Assembly: GCA_964570665.1 (NCBI GenBank)
Contig: CAZMZH010000008.1
Span: 124,001-188,000 of the forward strand
Length of the DNA: 64,000 bases
Source: JAJDAT01 sp964570665
Lineage (GTDB): Bacteria > Nitrospinota > Nitrospinia > Nitrospinales > JAJDAT01
Direction of reading: 5' to 3'
The notes beneath the pieces were generated by a model. The model made no database searches and was not told where the DNA came from. It saw nothing but the letters and a program-made list of their open reading frames with translations. A program made the position numbers and the translations under genes. Of the stretch, positions 8,643 through 16,807 are shown one piece after another (within the stretch, counting starts at the first letter, position 1; each line of letters begins with the position of its first letter).

Positions 8643-9068
8643 ATGTTAGTAGACAAAATTTTATTTGGCGATCGAGTTCCATTAGTCTTAAAAAAGAACT
8701 TGGACTTTCAGTCTGAAAGAAATTTACTCATATCAAGTAATATTACGAATATGAATACGCCTGGTTATAAGGCCCGGGATTTAAATTTTAAAGACCAATT
8801 ACAACAAGCAATTGACCTTGGCGATCAACTTTCTGTAAAAACAACCGATAAGAAACACATGGGACCTTCTAAGGAAAGTCTAAAGTCCTTAGAACCGGAC
8901 ATATTTGAAGAAAAAGACGCTGCGCGTTCCGATGGAAATAACGTTAATATTGATAAAGAAATGATGAAATTGTCCGAAAATCAAATTATGTATAACGCTA
9001 CTATTCAAATCATGGCAAAAAGAGGTTCGACCTTAAGAAGCGCTGTGACTGAAACGGCAGCTCAATAA
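8643..9068 (+). CDS. flgB: Flagellar basal-body rod protein FlgB
   Basis: A 141-aa proximal rod protein. The family N-terminal motif is present as SSNITNMNTPGYKARDLNF (residues 32-50). The C-terminal helix region is DGNNVNIDKEMMKLSENQI followed by MYNATIQIMAKRGSTLRSAV, both typical of FlgB. The length is normal. A ribosome site AAGGAG lies upstream and a sigma-54 promoter lies before it. In most flagellated bacteria flgB is followed by flgC and fliE; here fliE follows after 63 bases and flgC is absent. Confidence 0.95.
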   Translation: MLVDKILFGDRVPLVLKKNLDFQSERNLLISSNITNMNTPGYKARDLNFKDQLQQAIDLGDQLSVKTTDKKHMGPSKESLKSLEPDIFEEKDAARSDGNNVNIDKEMMKLSENQIMYNATIQIMAKRGSTLRSAVTETAAQ

Positions 9069-9077
9069 TAATTCGAG

Positions 9078-9106
9078 TTGACAATAATTGATAAAAGCCT
9101 TATTTT
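9078..9106 (+). promoter_or_regulatory. Possible sigma-70 promoter ahead of fliE
   Basis: TTGACA at 9078-9083, a 17-base spacer, then TATTTT at 9101-9106, within the 63-base flgB-fliE gap. The -35 is perfect and the -10 matches four of six positions. If real, fliE could be transcribed independently of the sigma-54 promoter. Confidence 0.35.
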
Positions 9107-9131
9107 ATATATGATTAAAAAGGCATAGACT

Positions 9132-9446
9132 ATGGGCGATATAACATTAGAAAGTAATTTAAAAGCGGTTCTTGGACCGGGTTTTCAAAGTAAACCTGGA
9201 GAAGAAGCGGCGAAAACTGAGGACGGGAAAACATTTTCCCAAACCTTGGCTGAATCTTTGGGAAAAGTTAACGATATTCAGCAAGAAGCCGATTCTGCTA
9301 TTGAGGGTTTAGTTTCCGGAAAATCCCAAAATATCCATGAAACAATGATTGCTGTAGGCAAAGCTGATATTGCTTTTAGAATGACTATGCAAGTAAGAAA
9401 TAAAATAGTTGAAGCTTACCAGGAAGTATTGAGGATGCAGGTATAA
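9132..9446 (+). CDS. fliE: Flagellar hook-basal body complex protein FliE
   Basis: A 104-aa FliE, the adaptor between the MS ring and the rod. The diagnostic C-terminal half reads SGKSQNIHETMIAVGKADIA, then FRMTMQVRNKIVEAYQEVLR and a terminal MQV. The N-terminus is variable, as usual. It follows flgB without flgC and is followed directly by a strong terminator, so fliF and the rest of the basal-body operon are not downstream. Either the other genes lie elsewhere in the genome or this is a reduced remnant. Confidence 0.93.
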   Translation: MGDITLESNLKAVLGPGFQSKPGEEAAKTEDGKTFSQTLAESLGKVNDIQQEADSAIEGLVSGKSQNIHETMIAVGKADIAFRMTMQVRNKIVEAYQEVLRMQV

Positions 9447-9456
9447 ATCGAATTTT

Positions 9457-9490
9457 TAAAAAGCCCCCGGTTTTCCGGGGGCTTTTTTTT
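9457..9490 (+). terminator. Intrinsic terminator after fliE
   Basis: An eight-base-pair G+C stem GCCCCCGG / CCGGGGGC (9463-9470 and 9475-9482) with a TTTT loop, flanked by an A tract and followed by eight T residues. This is a textbook rho-independent terminator and ends the flgB-fliE unit. Confidence 0.95.
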
Positions 9491-9592
9491 TGGACTGATA
9501 AAAATCACCACCGGGAATAAGAAACCGATATAATATTTTTATTAAAGAGAGCGAGATGCTCAAAGTTAAATATTTACCCAATTGGGGGGAAT

Positions 9593-9976
9593 ATGAAAAG
9601 GCAATTAAAAGAAGTTTTTTTTGGTTTTTTATTTGTTTTAATTTTTTTGTCGGCAAATAGTGTTTGGGCTCAATCTACAGGACATGCCAGCGTGGGTTTA
9701 GGGCATGGAGAGGAAGGATATCTGCACTTGGAAGAGATGATAAAACACTTTGAGTTTGGTATGGAAATGCCTGATGCCAGCGCCGATTTGAAAATGCATG
9801 GCGCACAAGCTTTAAAACACGCTAGGGAAGCAAAAAAACATTACGATGAAGCCATCAAACATGCTTCCGAATCTTTAGGTAGACCGGCAAAAAACCCTAT
9901 GATGGGAGGAATGGGAGAAGGTTCCGACCATTCGCATGAAGAAGGTTCGGGTATGCAACGCGGTCCCCGGTATTAA
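9593..9976 (+). CDS. SmbP-like His-rich periplasmic metal-binding protein
   Basis: A 127-aa protein with a Sec signal peptide (residues 1-26, cleavage after VWA in NSVWAQ). The mature part is helical and His-rich, with spaced histidines in HLEEMIKHFEFGMEM, then HGAQALKHAREAKKHYDEAI and KHASESL. This pattern recalls SmbP, a small copper-binding periplasmic protein described in ammonia oxidisers. The tail adds Met, Gly and His (NPMMGGMGEG, DHSHEEGSGMQ), which also suits soft-metal binding. A strong GGGGGGAA ribosome site precedes the ATG, and a TATAAT box lies at 9529-9534. Metal identity is inference. Confidence 0.65.
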   Translation: MKRQLKEVFFGFLFVLIFLSANSVWAQSTGHASVGLGHGEEGYLHLEEMIKHFEFGMEMPDASADLKMHGAQALKHAREAKKHYDEAIKHASESLGRPAKNPMMGGMGEGSDHSHEEGSGMQRGPRY

Positions 9977-10018
9977 AAAGTAATTTAACCTCCTGATTTG
10001 TTCTATTCGTTTTTAGAA

Positions 10019-12301
10019 TTAATTCTTTATCGGCGGGAAGTGTTGGTGGATTCCAACAAGCCCCATAGGGGCAATACTTCCTATTTGTGTTTTAGAAGCT
10101 ACGTTTCTTAATTTTTTGTCTAATAGGTTTTTAATAAGCGGCAGGTAATCTGGATTAATTTCCGACCCCTTATAGAGTAGATTTTTTGCGATTTGATAAT
10201 TGTTTTCATCTCCTAAAATATCGAAAAGGGTATATGAAACGATTCCTGGGCTGAAGTAAAAAGGGAAATATATCCCTTTTAAATGTTCAAGCAAGCTATC
10301 TTTTATCCAAACTTTCCTTTTAGCTGCGCCAACCGGTTCCCAAAAGTATTTCATAGGTTGAACATTTTTCATTTCATCGAAATTCGCCGCCATTCCTCTG
10401 TTTCTGGTTTTTTTGGGTAGAAATGTAAATATTTTAGCGTTCTCGGGAACTAGAGTAGGTTCCTCCAAAATTTGAAGCGCTTTAAGGAAAAACTTTAGTC
10501 CCTCCTTTGGGTTTAACTTTGTATGAATGACGCCCAAATTATAATAGGCCCGTTCTGTGTTATATCCAAACCTTATCATTTTTTGATAATACAATTTTGC
10601 AATAGGGTAGTTCTCTTGATTTTGAAAATAGTGGGCAGTAATAAAAGACCAAAAAGGATTTTTAATAAATGACGCGTTCTGAGGATTGGTAAGGTCGGGC
10701 ATATTTATTTCGCCAAAATATAAGAAGGACCCCTTTACGGTTTTAATAAGTTTCAATTTTAATTTAGGAGGAAAATAGAACGGTAAATAACCGTTTTTGA
10801 GGTCCAATGGTTTTTGCAAAATTAACCATATCCCAACGCTTCCTTTTTTTCCTGGTAATAAGCCCAAGCGATTTTGTTTTAAAAACTTTTCCAAATACAA
10901 CGCATATGAACTCAAGTTTAGAGCGTCTCCTACTTCTCCGCGTAGCTCCGTAATATTAGTAACATTAAGAATGATGTCATTTGGATTTAATTTTTTTTCA
11001 AGATAATCGGTTATGGTTACTATTCCCTTTGTTTGAAATACATTATCAAGAAAACTCTTATCCCATATCGGTTTTGTATGGATTAAATACGCAAATATTA
11101 TGAAGGCAGAAAAATAAGTAATTGCGTCTTTGATCAACTTAGAGTTTAAAAAATATAAAACTTTAGAAAGCAGAAAACAAAACCCTGAAGCGATAGAAAT
11201 AAGATAAAAAGGTAAAATGAAACCTAAAAACCTCTCTTCATCAAGATTCATTCCAAGAGAAAGCAGAAGTACTTGCGGGAAAAAAATTATCGAAAAAGTT
11301 ATAAATAGAATTGGATGAGTTTTATAAAGTTTAAATTGTCCTAATAGAAATAGAAAAAGAAACCATCCGTAGGCAAGCTTATTGCCTTGCATGCCCATGT
11401 CGCCCGCATAAAAGTTAAAAGTGATAAAAATACTTTTTGCTAAAAAGTTTAATTTCTCTAAACGTCCTGAAGTAAACTCAAAATATTCTTGCCCCGGAAT
11501 CGGCGCTAAAATGGGGTCAATGAATTTGCCATTGATTAATAGCTCATAAGCATTCTTTAAAATATTGACTCCCTTAAGTTGGTAAAAAATTAAGGCGAGC
11601 GCTATGGATAGAAAAAAATAAAATAAAAACTTTTTATATAATGAAATTGGCGCAATTTCTGGTTCATCTTGCCGGTTTGAACTCCAAATTAACCAAATCC
11701 CAACAAAAAAAACGGGAGGAAGAAAAAGAAAAGGTAAAATTACATTTGTTAGATTTAAAAAGATTACTAGAGTAAACAGTAACCAATATTTGTGTCCAAC
11801 TTTATATTGAACGCCAAGCCATAGGAAATGAATGGTCAATAACGAAGCTAAAAAATAAAATGCCGGAAAATGAGGCCAAGTGATCGACCAATAACTATAG
11901 TAAGAGGTTCCAAAAAGTAGTACGGCTAAAATGGCTTCATTTTCGCCAATTCTTTTTTTGCTAAAGGTATAAATAAAATAAAGCGTCGCTATTGAAATAA
12001 TAAATGGAAAAATTCTGTAAGTTATTCCCGTTAACCCAAATGCGTTGTAAATAAAATTAGTGACGATGATTCGCCAATGGGCCAATTCGGGATGAAACTT
12101 TGAAAGGATAATTTCAAGCGGGCTTAAATTAATATTGGGTAATATTTTATGCTTTAATGCGTAAGGTATTATGGGACTATCTAATAAGAGATAACGAACA
12201 TAAATTCCAAAGCTTACGAATGTGAAGAGAGCGACTGAAGATAAAGAAAGTTTCTTTTGGAATATTTGAAATTTCATTGAAAAAGAAAGGGGAGGGTTCA
12301 A
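10019..12301 (-). CDS. Multi-pass GT-C-like membrane protein with C-terminal TPR region
   Basis: A 760-aa protein. The first ~430 residues contain about ten hydrophobic helices with short loops, in the layout of dolichyl-phosphate-mannose-like (GT39/PMT) transferases. An acidic/His stretch (LEIILSKFHPELAHWRI) lies in the first large extracytoplasmic loop, where GT-C enzymes place catalytic acids. The C-terminal ~250 residues are soluble and include TPR-like helices (YPIAKLYYQKMIRFGYNTER and AYYNLGVIHTKLNPKEGL). I cannot name the sugar or acceptor. The reading frame opens with TTG; an ATG eight codons later (12277) is a possible start. It is divergent from another GT-C-like gene, which suggests a shared surface-glycan role. 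Confidence 0.65.
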   Translation of the reverse strand: MNPPLSFSMKFQIFQKKLSLSSVALFTFVSFGIYVRYLLLDSPIIPYALKHKILPNINLSPLEIILSKFHPELAHWRIIVTNFIYNAFGLTGITYRIFPFIISIATLYFIYTFSKKRIGENEAILAVLLFGTSYYSYWSITWPHFPAFYFLASLLTIHFLWLGVQYKVGHKYWLLFTLVIFLNLTNVILPFLFLPPVFFVGIWLIWSSNRQDEPEIAPISLYKKFLFYFFLSIALALIFYQLKGVNILKNAYELLINGKFIDPILAPIPGQEYFEFTSGRLEKLNFLAKSIFITFNFYAGDMGMQGNKLAYGWFLFLFLLGQFKLYKTHPILFITFSIIFFPQVLLLSLGMNLDEERFLGFILPFYLISIASGFCFLLSKVLYFLNSKLIKDAITYFSAFIIFAYLIHTKPIWDKSFLDNVFQTKGIVTITDYLEKKLNPNDIILNVTNITELRGEVGDALNLSSYALYLEKFLKQNRLGLLPGKKGSVGIWLILQKPLDLKNGYLPFYFPPKLKLKLIKTVKGSFLYFGEINMPDLTNPQNASFIKNPFWSFITAHYFQNQENYPIAKLYYQKMIRFGYNTERAYYNLGVIHTKLNPKEGLKFFLKALQILEEPTLVPENAKIFTFLPKKTRNRGMAANFDEMKNVQPMKYFWEPVGAAKRKVWIKDSLLEHLKGIYFPFYFSPGIVSYTLFDILGDENNYQIAKNLLYKGSEINPDYLPLIKNLLDKKLRNVASKTQIGSIAPMGLVGIHQHFPPIKN

Positions 12302-12521
12302 TCCATAAAGGACCCGTAGATCCTTCTTTTTAAATATTAGTTACAAGGAGTTTTAAATACAAGATAATTTTTGTTTTCGTGATTCATTAGAATACAAGAG
12401 AATAGAGTATTTCAACGGTAAGGTTATCTCGTTGAGGTTATTTTGATAAACAGAGTTTAACAAATCAATTAGCTTCAAAAACTATGTAAAGCATTTGGTG
12501 TATTGAATCAAATAGATTATT

Positions 12522-12557
12522 ATTTTGTAAGCAACGATTCAAAAATGCTTACAAAAT
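12522..12557. promoter_or_regulatory. 12-bp perfect inverted repeat in the divergent intergenic region
   Basis: ATTTTGTAAGCA (12522-12533) and TGCTTACAAAAT (12546-12557) form a perfect 12-bp stem with a 12-base loop. It lies within the 339-bp gap between two divergently transcribed membrane-protein genes, where no gene is seen. The stem is too A+T-rich and lacks the long T tract expected of a terminator, so an operator is at least as likely. Nothing else in the gap stands out. Confidence 0.4.
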
Positions 12558-12640
12558 CCTTCAGACCTTTTTCCCAGCAATAATTATTCTTATAAGTAAG
12601 CTTTTAACCCTTCCAGCATACATTCCATTGGTTTTATTCT

Positions 12641-14812
12641 ATGCCTTTTTTATATAAGTCGCCTCCAGATAAATTGAAATTTATAACATCGCTATGTTTG
12701 TTATGTTTCTTACTCGTTGGGCTTTATCTTAGATGGAAATGTTTGGATGAAGTTTTTGTGAACGAGTGGATTGCGAGAGACTTTGATAGGGCTTTTAATA
12801 TTTTTGATGGAGTTTATTTTCCCTTAGCGGGGCCGGAATTAAATAATGGGGGCAGACTCCCGGGTCCTTTTATGTACTTATTTTTGTGCATACCTTTATT
12901 TTTTCATTACTCATATGAATCTATATTTGTCTTCAATTTTATTCTTAATATTGGAGCTATAGGTCTCCTGTTTTGGGTTTTATTTAGATTCTTTGGATTT
13001 TATATGTCGGCATTATGTACGGTCTTCTTTTCCCTGAACTTATCTCATATCGGAGTTGTAACCTTTCCATTCAACCCGGCCTATATTTTCCCATTTACGA
13101 TTTTGTTTTTATGGTTTTTGTTGGAATTGACCGTAACTAGAAAAGGAGTATACCTTGCTGGATTGGGGGTGATTATTTGTTTGGGGATTCAATTTCATTA
13201 CACAGTTGTCACCTATTCGTTTGTCGTTGTTTTTATTGTGGCATTATTCAAAATTCCCATTCGTCTCAAAGCGATGGTTGTCGCCTTAATATTAATTTCG
13301 ATATGCTTGCTGCCTTATGAGATTCATAAATTGCGAAGTCATACTCCAAACAATGCTGGCGAGTCTTTGACTTTTAAAGAAAACGAACCGTTTAGTTTAG
13401 GTAAAGTAATTAAGATTGCGAGCATTCAAAATACAATTAGTAGAATAACTGAGGAAAAGAGTTTTTTTTATGGAACCGATCATTCGGATATTTTTAAAAA
13501 AATAAATTGGTTTGTTTTATCTTTTTGTTTTTATTATATGGTTATCATGACTGTGGTTGGCGCGAAGAAAGGAGGAATAAAAAGTTGCCAAAAAGAAATT
13601 GCCGTTTTGGCGATGTTTTATATTCCGGGTCTAATGTATGAAATTAGTCGACCTCAATACGGTCACTTCTGGTATGTCTATATTTTTATAATTCCGCAGA
13701 TTTTAATTTTATCTATGACTGCGATCGCTATTTTTCAGTGGTTTCGGCAAATAAGCGTGAAGGCTGTCTTTGCAGGTATTTTCTCCTTCTATTTACTATA
13801 TTTTTCTTATCACTCGGTTGTTTTTGTCCAAGAGTTTCTTTCCGCTCAACCAAAAAATTTTAAACAACACACATATAAAAAATCCAAAGTTTTGTTGAGA
13901 TCCTTAATGGAGAGGTTGAATTTAACTCCACATGAGTTTTATGAAAGGGTTTATCTTAGAGACTATAATCCAAACTCCTTGAAAAGAATTCAACTCGCTG
14001 CCTTGGGAATAAATGAAGACCTTAATAAAAATAATCATGAATCCCAGAAAAATTGTTTTTTTGTTATTGATCCATTAGAAAAAAATATACTTTCGATGGA
14101 AAAACTTAATACATTTCTTGAAGATAAAGATTTAGAAGTTCAAAAAAAACATGTGATTCAAGTTGATACAGGTTCCGCGTCTCGTGAGATTTTGGCCTAC
14201 GAATATACAACTCGTTTTTCTCAAGCATGTTATAGAAATTTGAGCAATACGTTTTTGACGGAGAAGAGTTTGCGAGATTTATTTATTGACGCAAAGAAGC
14301 TAATAAAAAAACCGAGGCTGGGCGGGACGGCTCATCATCCTGTGTTAAAGGTGGAAACTCTTAGTTTAAAGGAAAATTATGATTCTAATTTAAGATTGAA
14401 AACTTTTGATGGACATTATGTGTTTTTTAATAGTCACACCCAGCTTCCTTTCCGGCTTAAAATAAAAATCGAAAACAAAGATGGTAGGTATTTTCTAAGA
14501 GGAGATATTGAAAACTATTATTTTTGGGAAGGCCCTAATTATAAAATGCAGCTTTTTATTGTTAAGCTCAAAAATAAGAAAGATCCAAAACAAGAGTTTG
14601 TTTCGACTATTCTCAACCCGAATAAGCTGATTAATAAATTTGGAAGCTCAAATATTAACTGGTTTAGAGAGGTGGAATTGGCCAATAAAATTGATTGGAC
14701 TAATGACCAATTTGAATTATCGGTTGGTTGGCAAACAAGTTGGTATGACCCAAATTCTTCTTGTTGTGGTTCTGATGAACTTAATTATTATATCTTGAAA
14801 AACTTTCTTTGA
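12641..14812 (+). CDS. Multi-pass GT-C-like membrane protein
   Basis: A 723-aa protein with a leading helix (TSLCLLCFLLVGLYLRW) and about eleven further hydrophobic segments up to residue ~395, then a soluble C-terminal domain of ~330 residues. The first extracytoplasmic loop has VNEWIARDFDRAF followed by a Gly/Pro-rich NNGGRLPGPF. An acidic pair in this position is typical of GT-C glycosyltransferases of the PMT/ArnT group. The C-terminal domain (FWEGPNYKMQLFIVKL, SVGWQTSWYDP) looks like a beta-rich module that I cannot assign. No clear ribosome site. The substrate is unknown. Confidence 0.6.
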   Translation: MPFLYKSPPDKLKFITSLCLLCFLLVGLYLRWKCLDEVFVNEWIARDFDRAFNIFDGVYFPLAGPELNNGGRLPGPFMYLFLCIPLFFHYSYESIFVFNFILNIGAIGLLFWVLFRFFGFYMSALCTVFFSLNLSHIGVVTFPFNPAYIFPFTILFLWFLLELTVTRKGVYLAGLGVIICLGIQFHYTVVTYSFVVVFIVALFKIPIRLKAMVVALILISICLLPYEIHKLRSHTPNNAGESLTFKENEPFSLGKVIKIASIQNTISRITEEKSFFYGTDHSDIFKKINWFVLSFCFYYMVIMTVVGAKKGGIKSCQKEIAVLAMFYIPGLMYEISRPQYGHFWYVYIFIIPQILILSMTAIAIFQWFRQISVKAVFAGIFSFYLLYFSYHSVVFVQEFLSAQPKNFKQHTYKKSKVLLRSLMERLNLTPHEFYERVYLRDYNPNSLKRIQLAALGINEDLNKNNHESQKNCFFVIDPLEKNILSMEKLNTFLEDKDLEVQKKHVIQVDTGSASREILAYEYTTRFSQACYRNLSNTFLTEKSLRDLFIDAKKLIKKPRLGGTAHHPVLKVETLSLKENYDSNLRLKTFDGHYVFFNSHTQLPFRLKIKIENKDGRYFLRGDIENYYFWEGPNYKMQLFIVKLKNKKDPKQEFVSTILNPNKLINKFGSSNINWFREVELANKIDWTNDQFELSVGWQTSWYDPNSSCCGSDELNYYILKNFL

Positions 14813-14927
14813 TTTATTAGTTTCTTAAACTCTTTGTTTCTATTTATTTAAAAGACTGCGAGTTTTGCTAATGCGTGATTAATTTGGTATTGCCTTTCCA
14901 GGCTCGCCTAGAGATGTCGATGAAAAG

Positions 14928-15110
14928 CTATTTTACAGCCCAGGCAATTGAGGTAACCTGGTTATAATGTATGCATAGCTCCGCTGTAATTTCGACTTTA
15001 TCTTTTTCCAATAGCATTACAATGTAAGATCCTCCAAAAGCGAAATAGTCAAATTCTTCTCCCATGGAAAGTGTCGCCCCGACTTCTGCTTTGAAATTAA
15101 CCGATGAGAT
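14928..15110 (-). pseudogene. Phosphatidylserine decarboxylase C-terminal remnant
   Basis: In this frame about 50 residues resemble the end of phosphatidylserine decarboxylase: KAEVGATLSMGEEFDYFAFG, GSYIVMLLEKDKVEI. In active enzymes the corresponding GeE-gyF-fGGST segment contains the Gly-Ser self-cleavage site. Here it reads GGSY, with Gly-Ser kept but the Thr replaced. The rest of the enzyme (over 150 residues upstream) is missing, because the frame runs straight into the receiver gene. It is therefore most likely a truncated relic. An alternative is a chance resemblance, which I consider less likely given the consecutive matches. Confidence 0.5.
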
Positions 15111-15558
15111 GTTCGACCTCGGTGGACAGTTTTGTTTCGTCACTAAATTTTACTGAGGTCAAATAGTTCATATTCATTTTACATGCATGTCGGATACTCT
15201 TCCTCATAATTTCTCTTCTAACAGGCTTTTCAAGGATATTACTTTCAGGGTCGTCAATTACACGATTGTCAATATTCCTATTTCCCAGGGGAGCAAGAAA
15301 AATAAATGGAAAATTCTTGTTCTTTCTTCCATTTCTTATAAATTTAAAAACATCAAATCCACTTTTTCTAGGCAATTTCCAATCTAAAATGATTAAATCG
15401 ACTTCAAATTTTTCGTATCGGGATAAGGCTTTAATGCCATCCGTAGCTTCAATTATCTTATGAAAGCCTAATTGGTATAATAAATCCTTAATTTCATCCC
15501 TTTCAAAGGCGGATTCCATCGCTAATAGTATTTTTGGATTATTTTTCACAGTTCTCAA
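15097..15558 (-). CDS. Single-domain response regulator (CheY-like)
   Basis: A 153-aa receiver-only protein. The acidic pocket is altered near the N-terminus (KILLAMESAFERDEI in place of the usual Asp-Asp). The phosphoacceptor Asp is present in DLIILDWKLPRKSG and the conserved Lys in NILEKPV. The Thr/Ser before alpha-4 is replaced (FIFLAPLG). The last ~25 residues run past the receiver fold into the decarboxylase remnant and may be read-through after a rearrangement. The frame opens with TTG; a GTG three codons in is an alternative, and AAGGGGG lies just upstream. It is the third of three tandem receivers. Confidence 0.75.
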   Translation of the reverse strand: MRTVKNNPKILLAMESAFERDEIKDLLYQLGFHKIIEATDGIKALSRYEKFEVDLIILDWKLPRKSGFDVFKFIRNGRKNKNFPFIFLAPLGNRNIDNRVIDDPESNILEKPVRREIMRKSIRHACKMNMNYLTSVKFSDETKLSTEVEHLIG

Positions 15559-15589
15559 AGCCCCCTTGAAACCTATTTAATTGATTGGT

Positions 15590-15979
15590 TTAAATTGAAA
15601 TCCCCTTATTCCATTCTTTGAAATTAACTAATTGGAAGCAAAAATCTAGGAACTGTTGAAACTCTTTAGATTTATCAAAAAATCCTTCTGCTCCTAATTC
15701 CAAGCAAACTTCTCGATAAGGAAAATATGAATGATTACTCAACATGACCACTTTTGAATGGGGATACATATTCTTGATCATTTTCAAAATATCAATTCCA
15801 TTTCCATCGCCTAAACAAACGTCAACGACAAACAGATCCAGTTCGGCCTTAAGAAGAGCATATTTTGCTTCTTCAAAACTATGAGCGTATTGAACATTTG
15901 ATATTCCAGAGATTTTTGTAAGCAACTCCACTAGACGCTCGCAAACAATTATCGAATCATCAATTAAAAAGATTTCCAT
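15590..15979 (-). CDS. Single-domain response regulator
   Basis: A 129-aa receiver domain without an output domain. MEIFLIDDSIIV supplies the acidic pair, LFVVDVCLGDGNG the phosphoacceptor Asp, VVMLSNHS the conserved Ser, and GFFDKSKEF the Lys, so the phosphorylation site is intact. The Pro usually found after the Asp loop is replaced by Gly-Asp-Gly. No cognate kinase is adjacent to this group of three receivers, so its partner is unknown. It lies 43 bases after the preceding receiver gene on the same strand. Confidence 0.85.
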   Translation of the reverse strand: MEIFLIDDSIIVCERLVELLTKISGISNVQYAHSFEEAKYALLKAELDLFVVDVCLGDGNGIDILKMIKNMYPHSKVVMLSNHSYFPYREVCLELGAEGFFDKSKEFQQFLDFCFQLVNFKEWNKGISI

Positions 15980-16022
15980 TTCAGTTCCTCAAACATATTT
16001 CCCCGAAAGGGGAAAGTTATTA

Positions 16023-16415
16023 TTAAACCATTCTGCTTTCTTTTTGTTTTTGAAATAACAGTTCAGTAATCTTTTTTACAAAACTTTCTATTTCAATAGG
16101 CTGTGAGGAATAAGAGCTAACATAATTAAAAATGCACGAACTTGCGTCCCAAAACTCCGATATGATCATGAAACAGGGTTGTTCCTGATACCACCTCAAC
16201 CTTACTCTCAAAATCAAATCATCAATTGTCATTTCTGGAAAAGATTCGTTACATATGACTAGTTGATAACTTTTACTTTCCAAACATGAGAGAATTCCTT
16301 TTGCCTGGTGAGTAATTTCTATATTGGTAAACCCTCTTTGTTCTAATTGATTTTTCAAATAAAAACTAATCATTGAATTGTCGTCAACAATTAAAATTTT
16401 AGACGTTTTAAACAT
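16023..16415 (-). CDS. Degenerate receiver-domain protein lacking the phosphoacceptor Asp
   Basis: A 130-aa receiver-like protein. The N-terminal acidic pair is intact (ILIVDDNSMISFYL), but the phosphoacceptor position is Asn in LVICNESFPEM, and the late Lys is missing (SSYSSQPIEIESF). It is therefore unlikely to be phosphorylated in the normal way. It may act as a phosphate-independent binding partner or dominant competitor for the other receivers in the group. It is the first gene of the three-receiver cluster. Confidence 0.8.
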   Translation of the reverse strand: MFKTSKILIVDDNSMISFYLKNQLEQRGFTNIEITHQAKGILSCLESKSYQLVICNESFPEMTIDDLILRVRLRWYQEQPCFMIISEFWDASSCIFNYVSSYSSQPIEIESFVKKITELLFQKQKESRMV

Positions 16416-16499
16416 TTTCCTATCCTCAGATAAAGTTCAACCCGGACATATTTTGATGTTTTGTTATTTAAAATTGACCTTTTTTTTTCGAACGATGTA

Positions 16500-16586
16500 T
16501 CAATAAAAATAAAAGAAACCGACCCAACAAAAAGTGAAAAGAAAAATTAAACCCAATATTGCCAATCCAATTTTTTCCATTGCCAT
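16500..16586 (-). CDS. 28-aa single-helix membrane peptide
   Basis: An ATG preceded by a strong GGAG ribosome site (GGAGAAGTAAAA) opens a 28-codon frame. It encodes MAMEKIGLAILGLIFLFTFC followed by WVGFFYFY and a stop. Almost the whole peptide is one hydrophobic helix with a short charged N-terminus and an aromatic end. This is the shape of small accessory subunits of respiratory enzymes or of regulatory membrane peptides, but I do not recognise a family. It is the only coding signal that I trust in the 16416-16807 gap. Confidence 0.5.
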   Translation of the reverse strand: MAMEKIGLAILGLIFLFTFCWVGFFYFY

Positions 16587-16807
16587 TTTTACTTCTCCAA
16601 CATTAATTATTATTTATTGCCAATCTATAACTGGATTATATTGCCGAGAAGGAAAAAGGTCTGTCCTTGGAATCTTTAAATTTATTTAGAGATATCTTGA
16701 GCTCTGTAGGGGGTTCCCTACAAAAAAGAAAGGTAAAGTTTTAATGCAAATTAAATTTAATAAAGGAGAGGATGAAACTTTTGAAGGGCGAAACTTAGAA
16801 GGAAAAA

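Noticed and set aside
9522..9534. AAACCGATATAAT identical to 28251-28263, as a shared promoter motif
   Set aside because: A 13-base match between two places in 64 kb of A+T-rich DNA is expected by chance; each TATAAT is considered only on its own.
16023..16415. Treating the degenerate receiver as a pseudogene
   Set aside because: The frame is intact over the full receiver length with a conserved acidic pair; loss of the phospho-site is common in functional pseudo-receivers.
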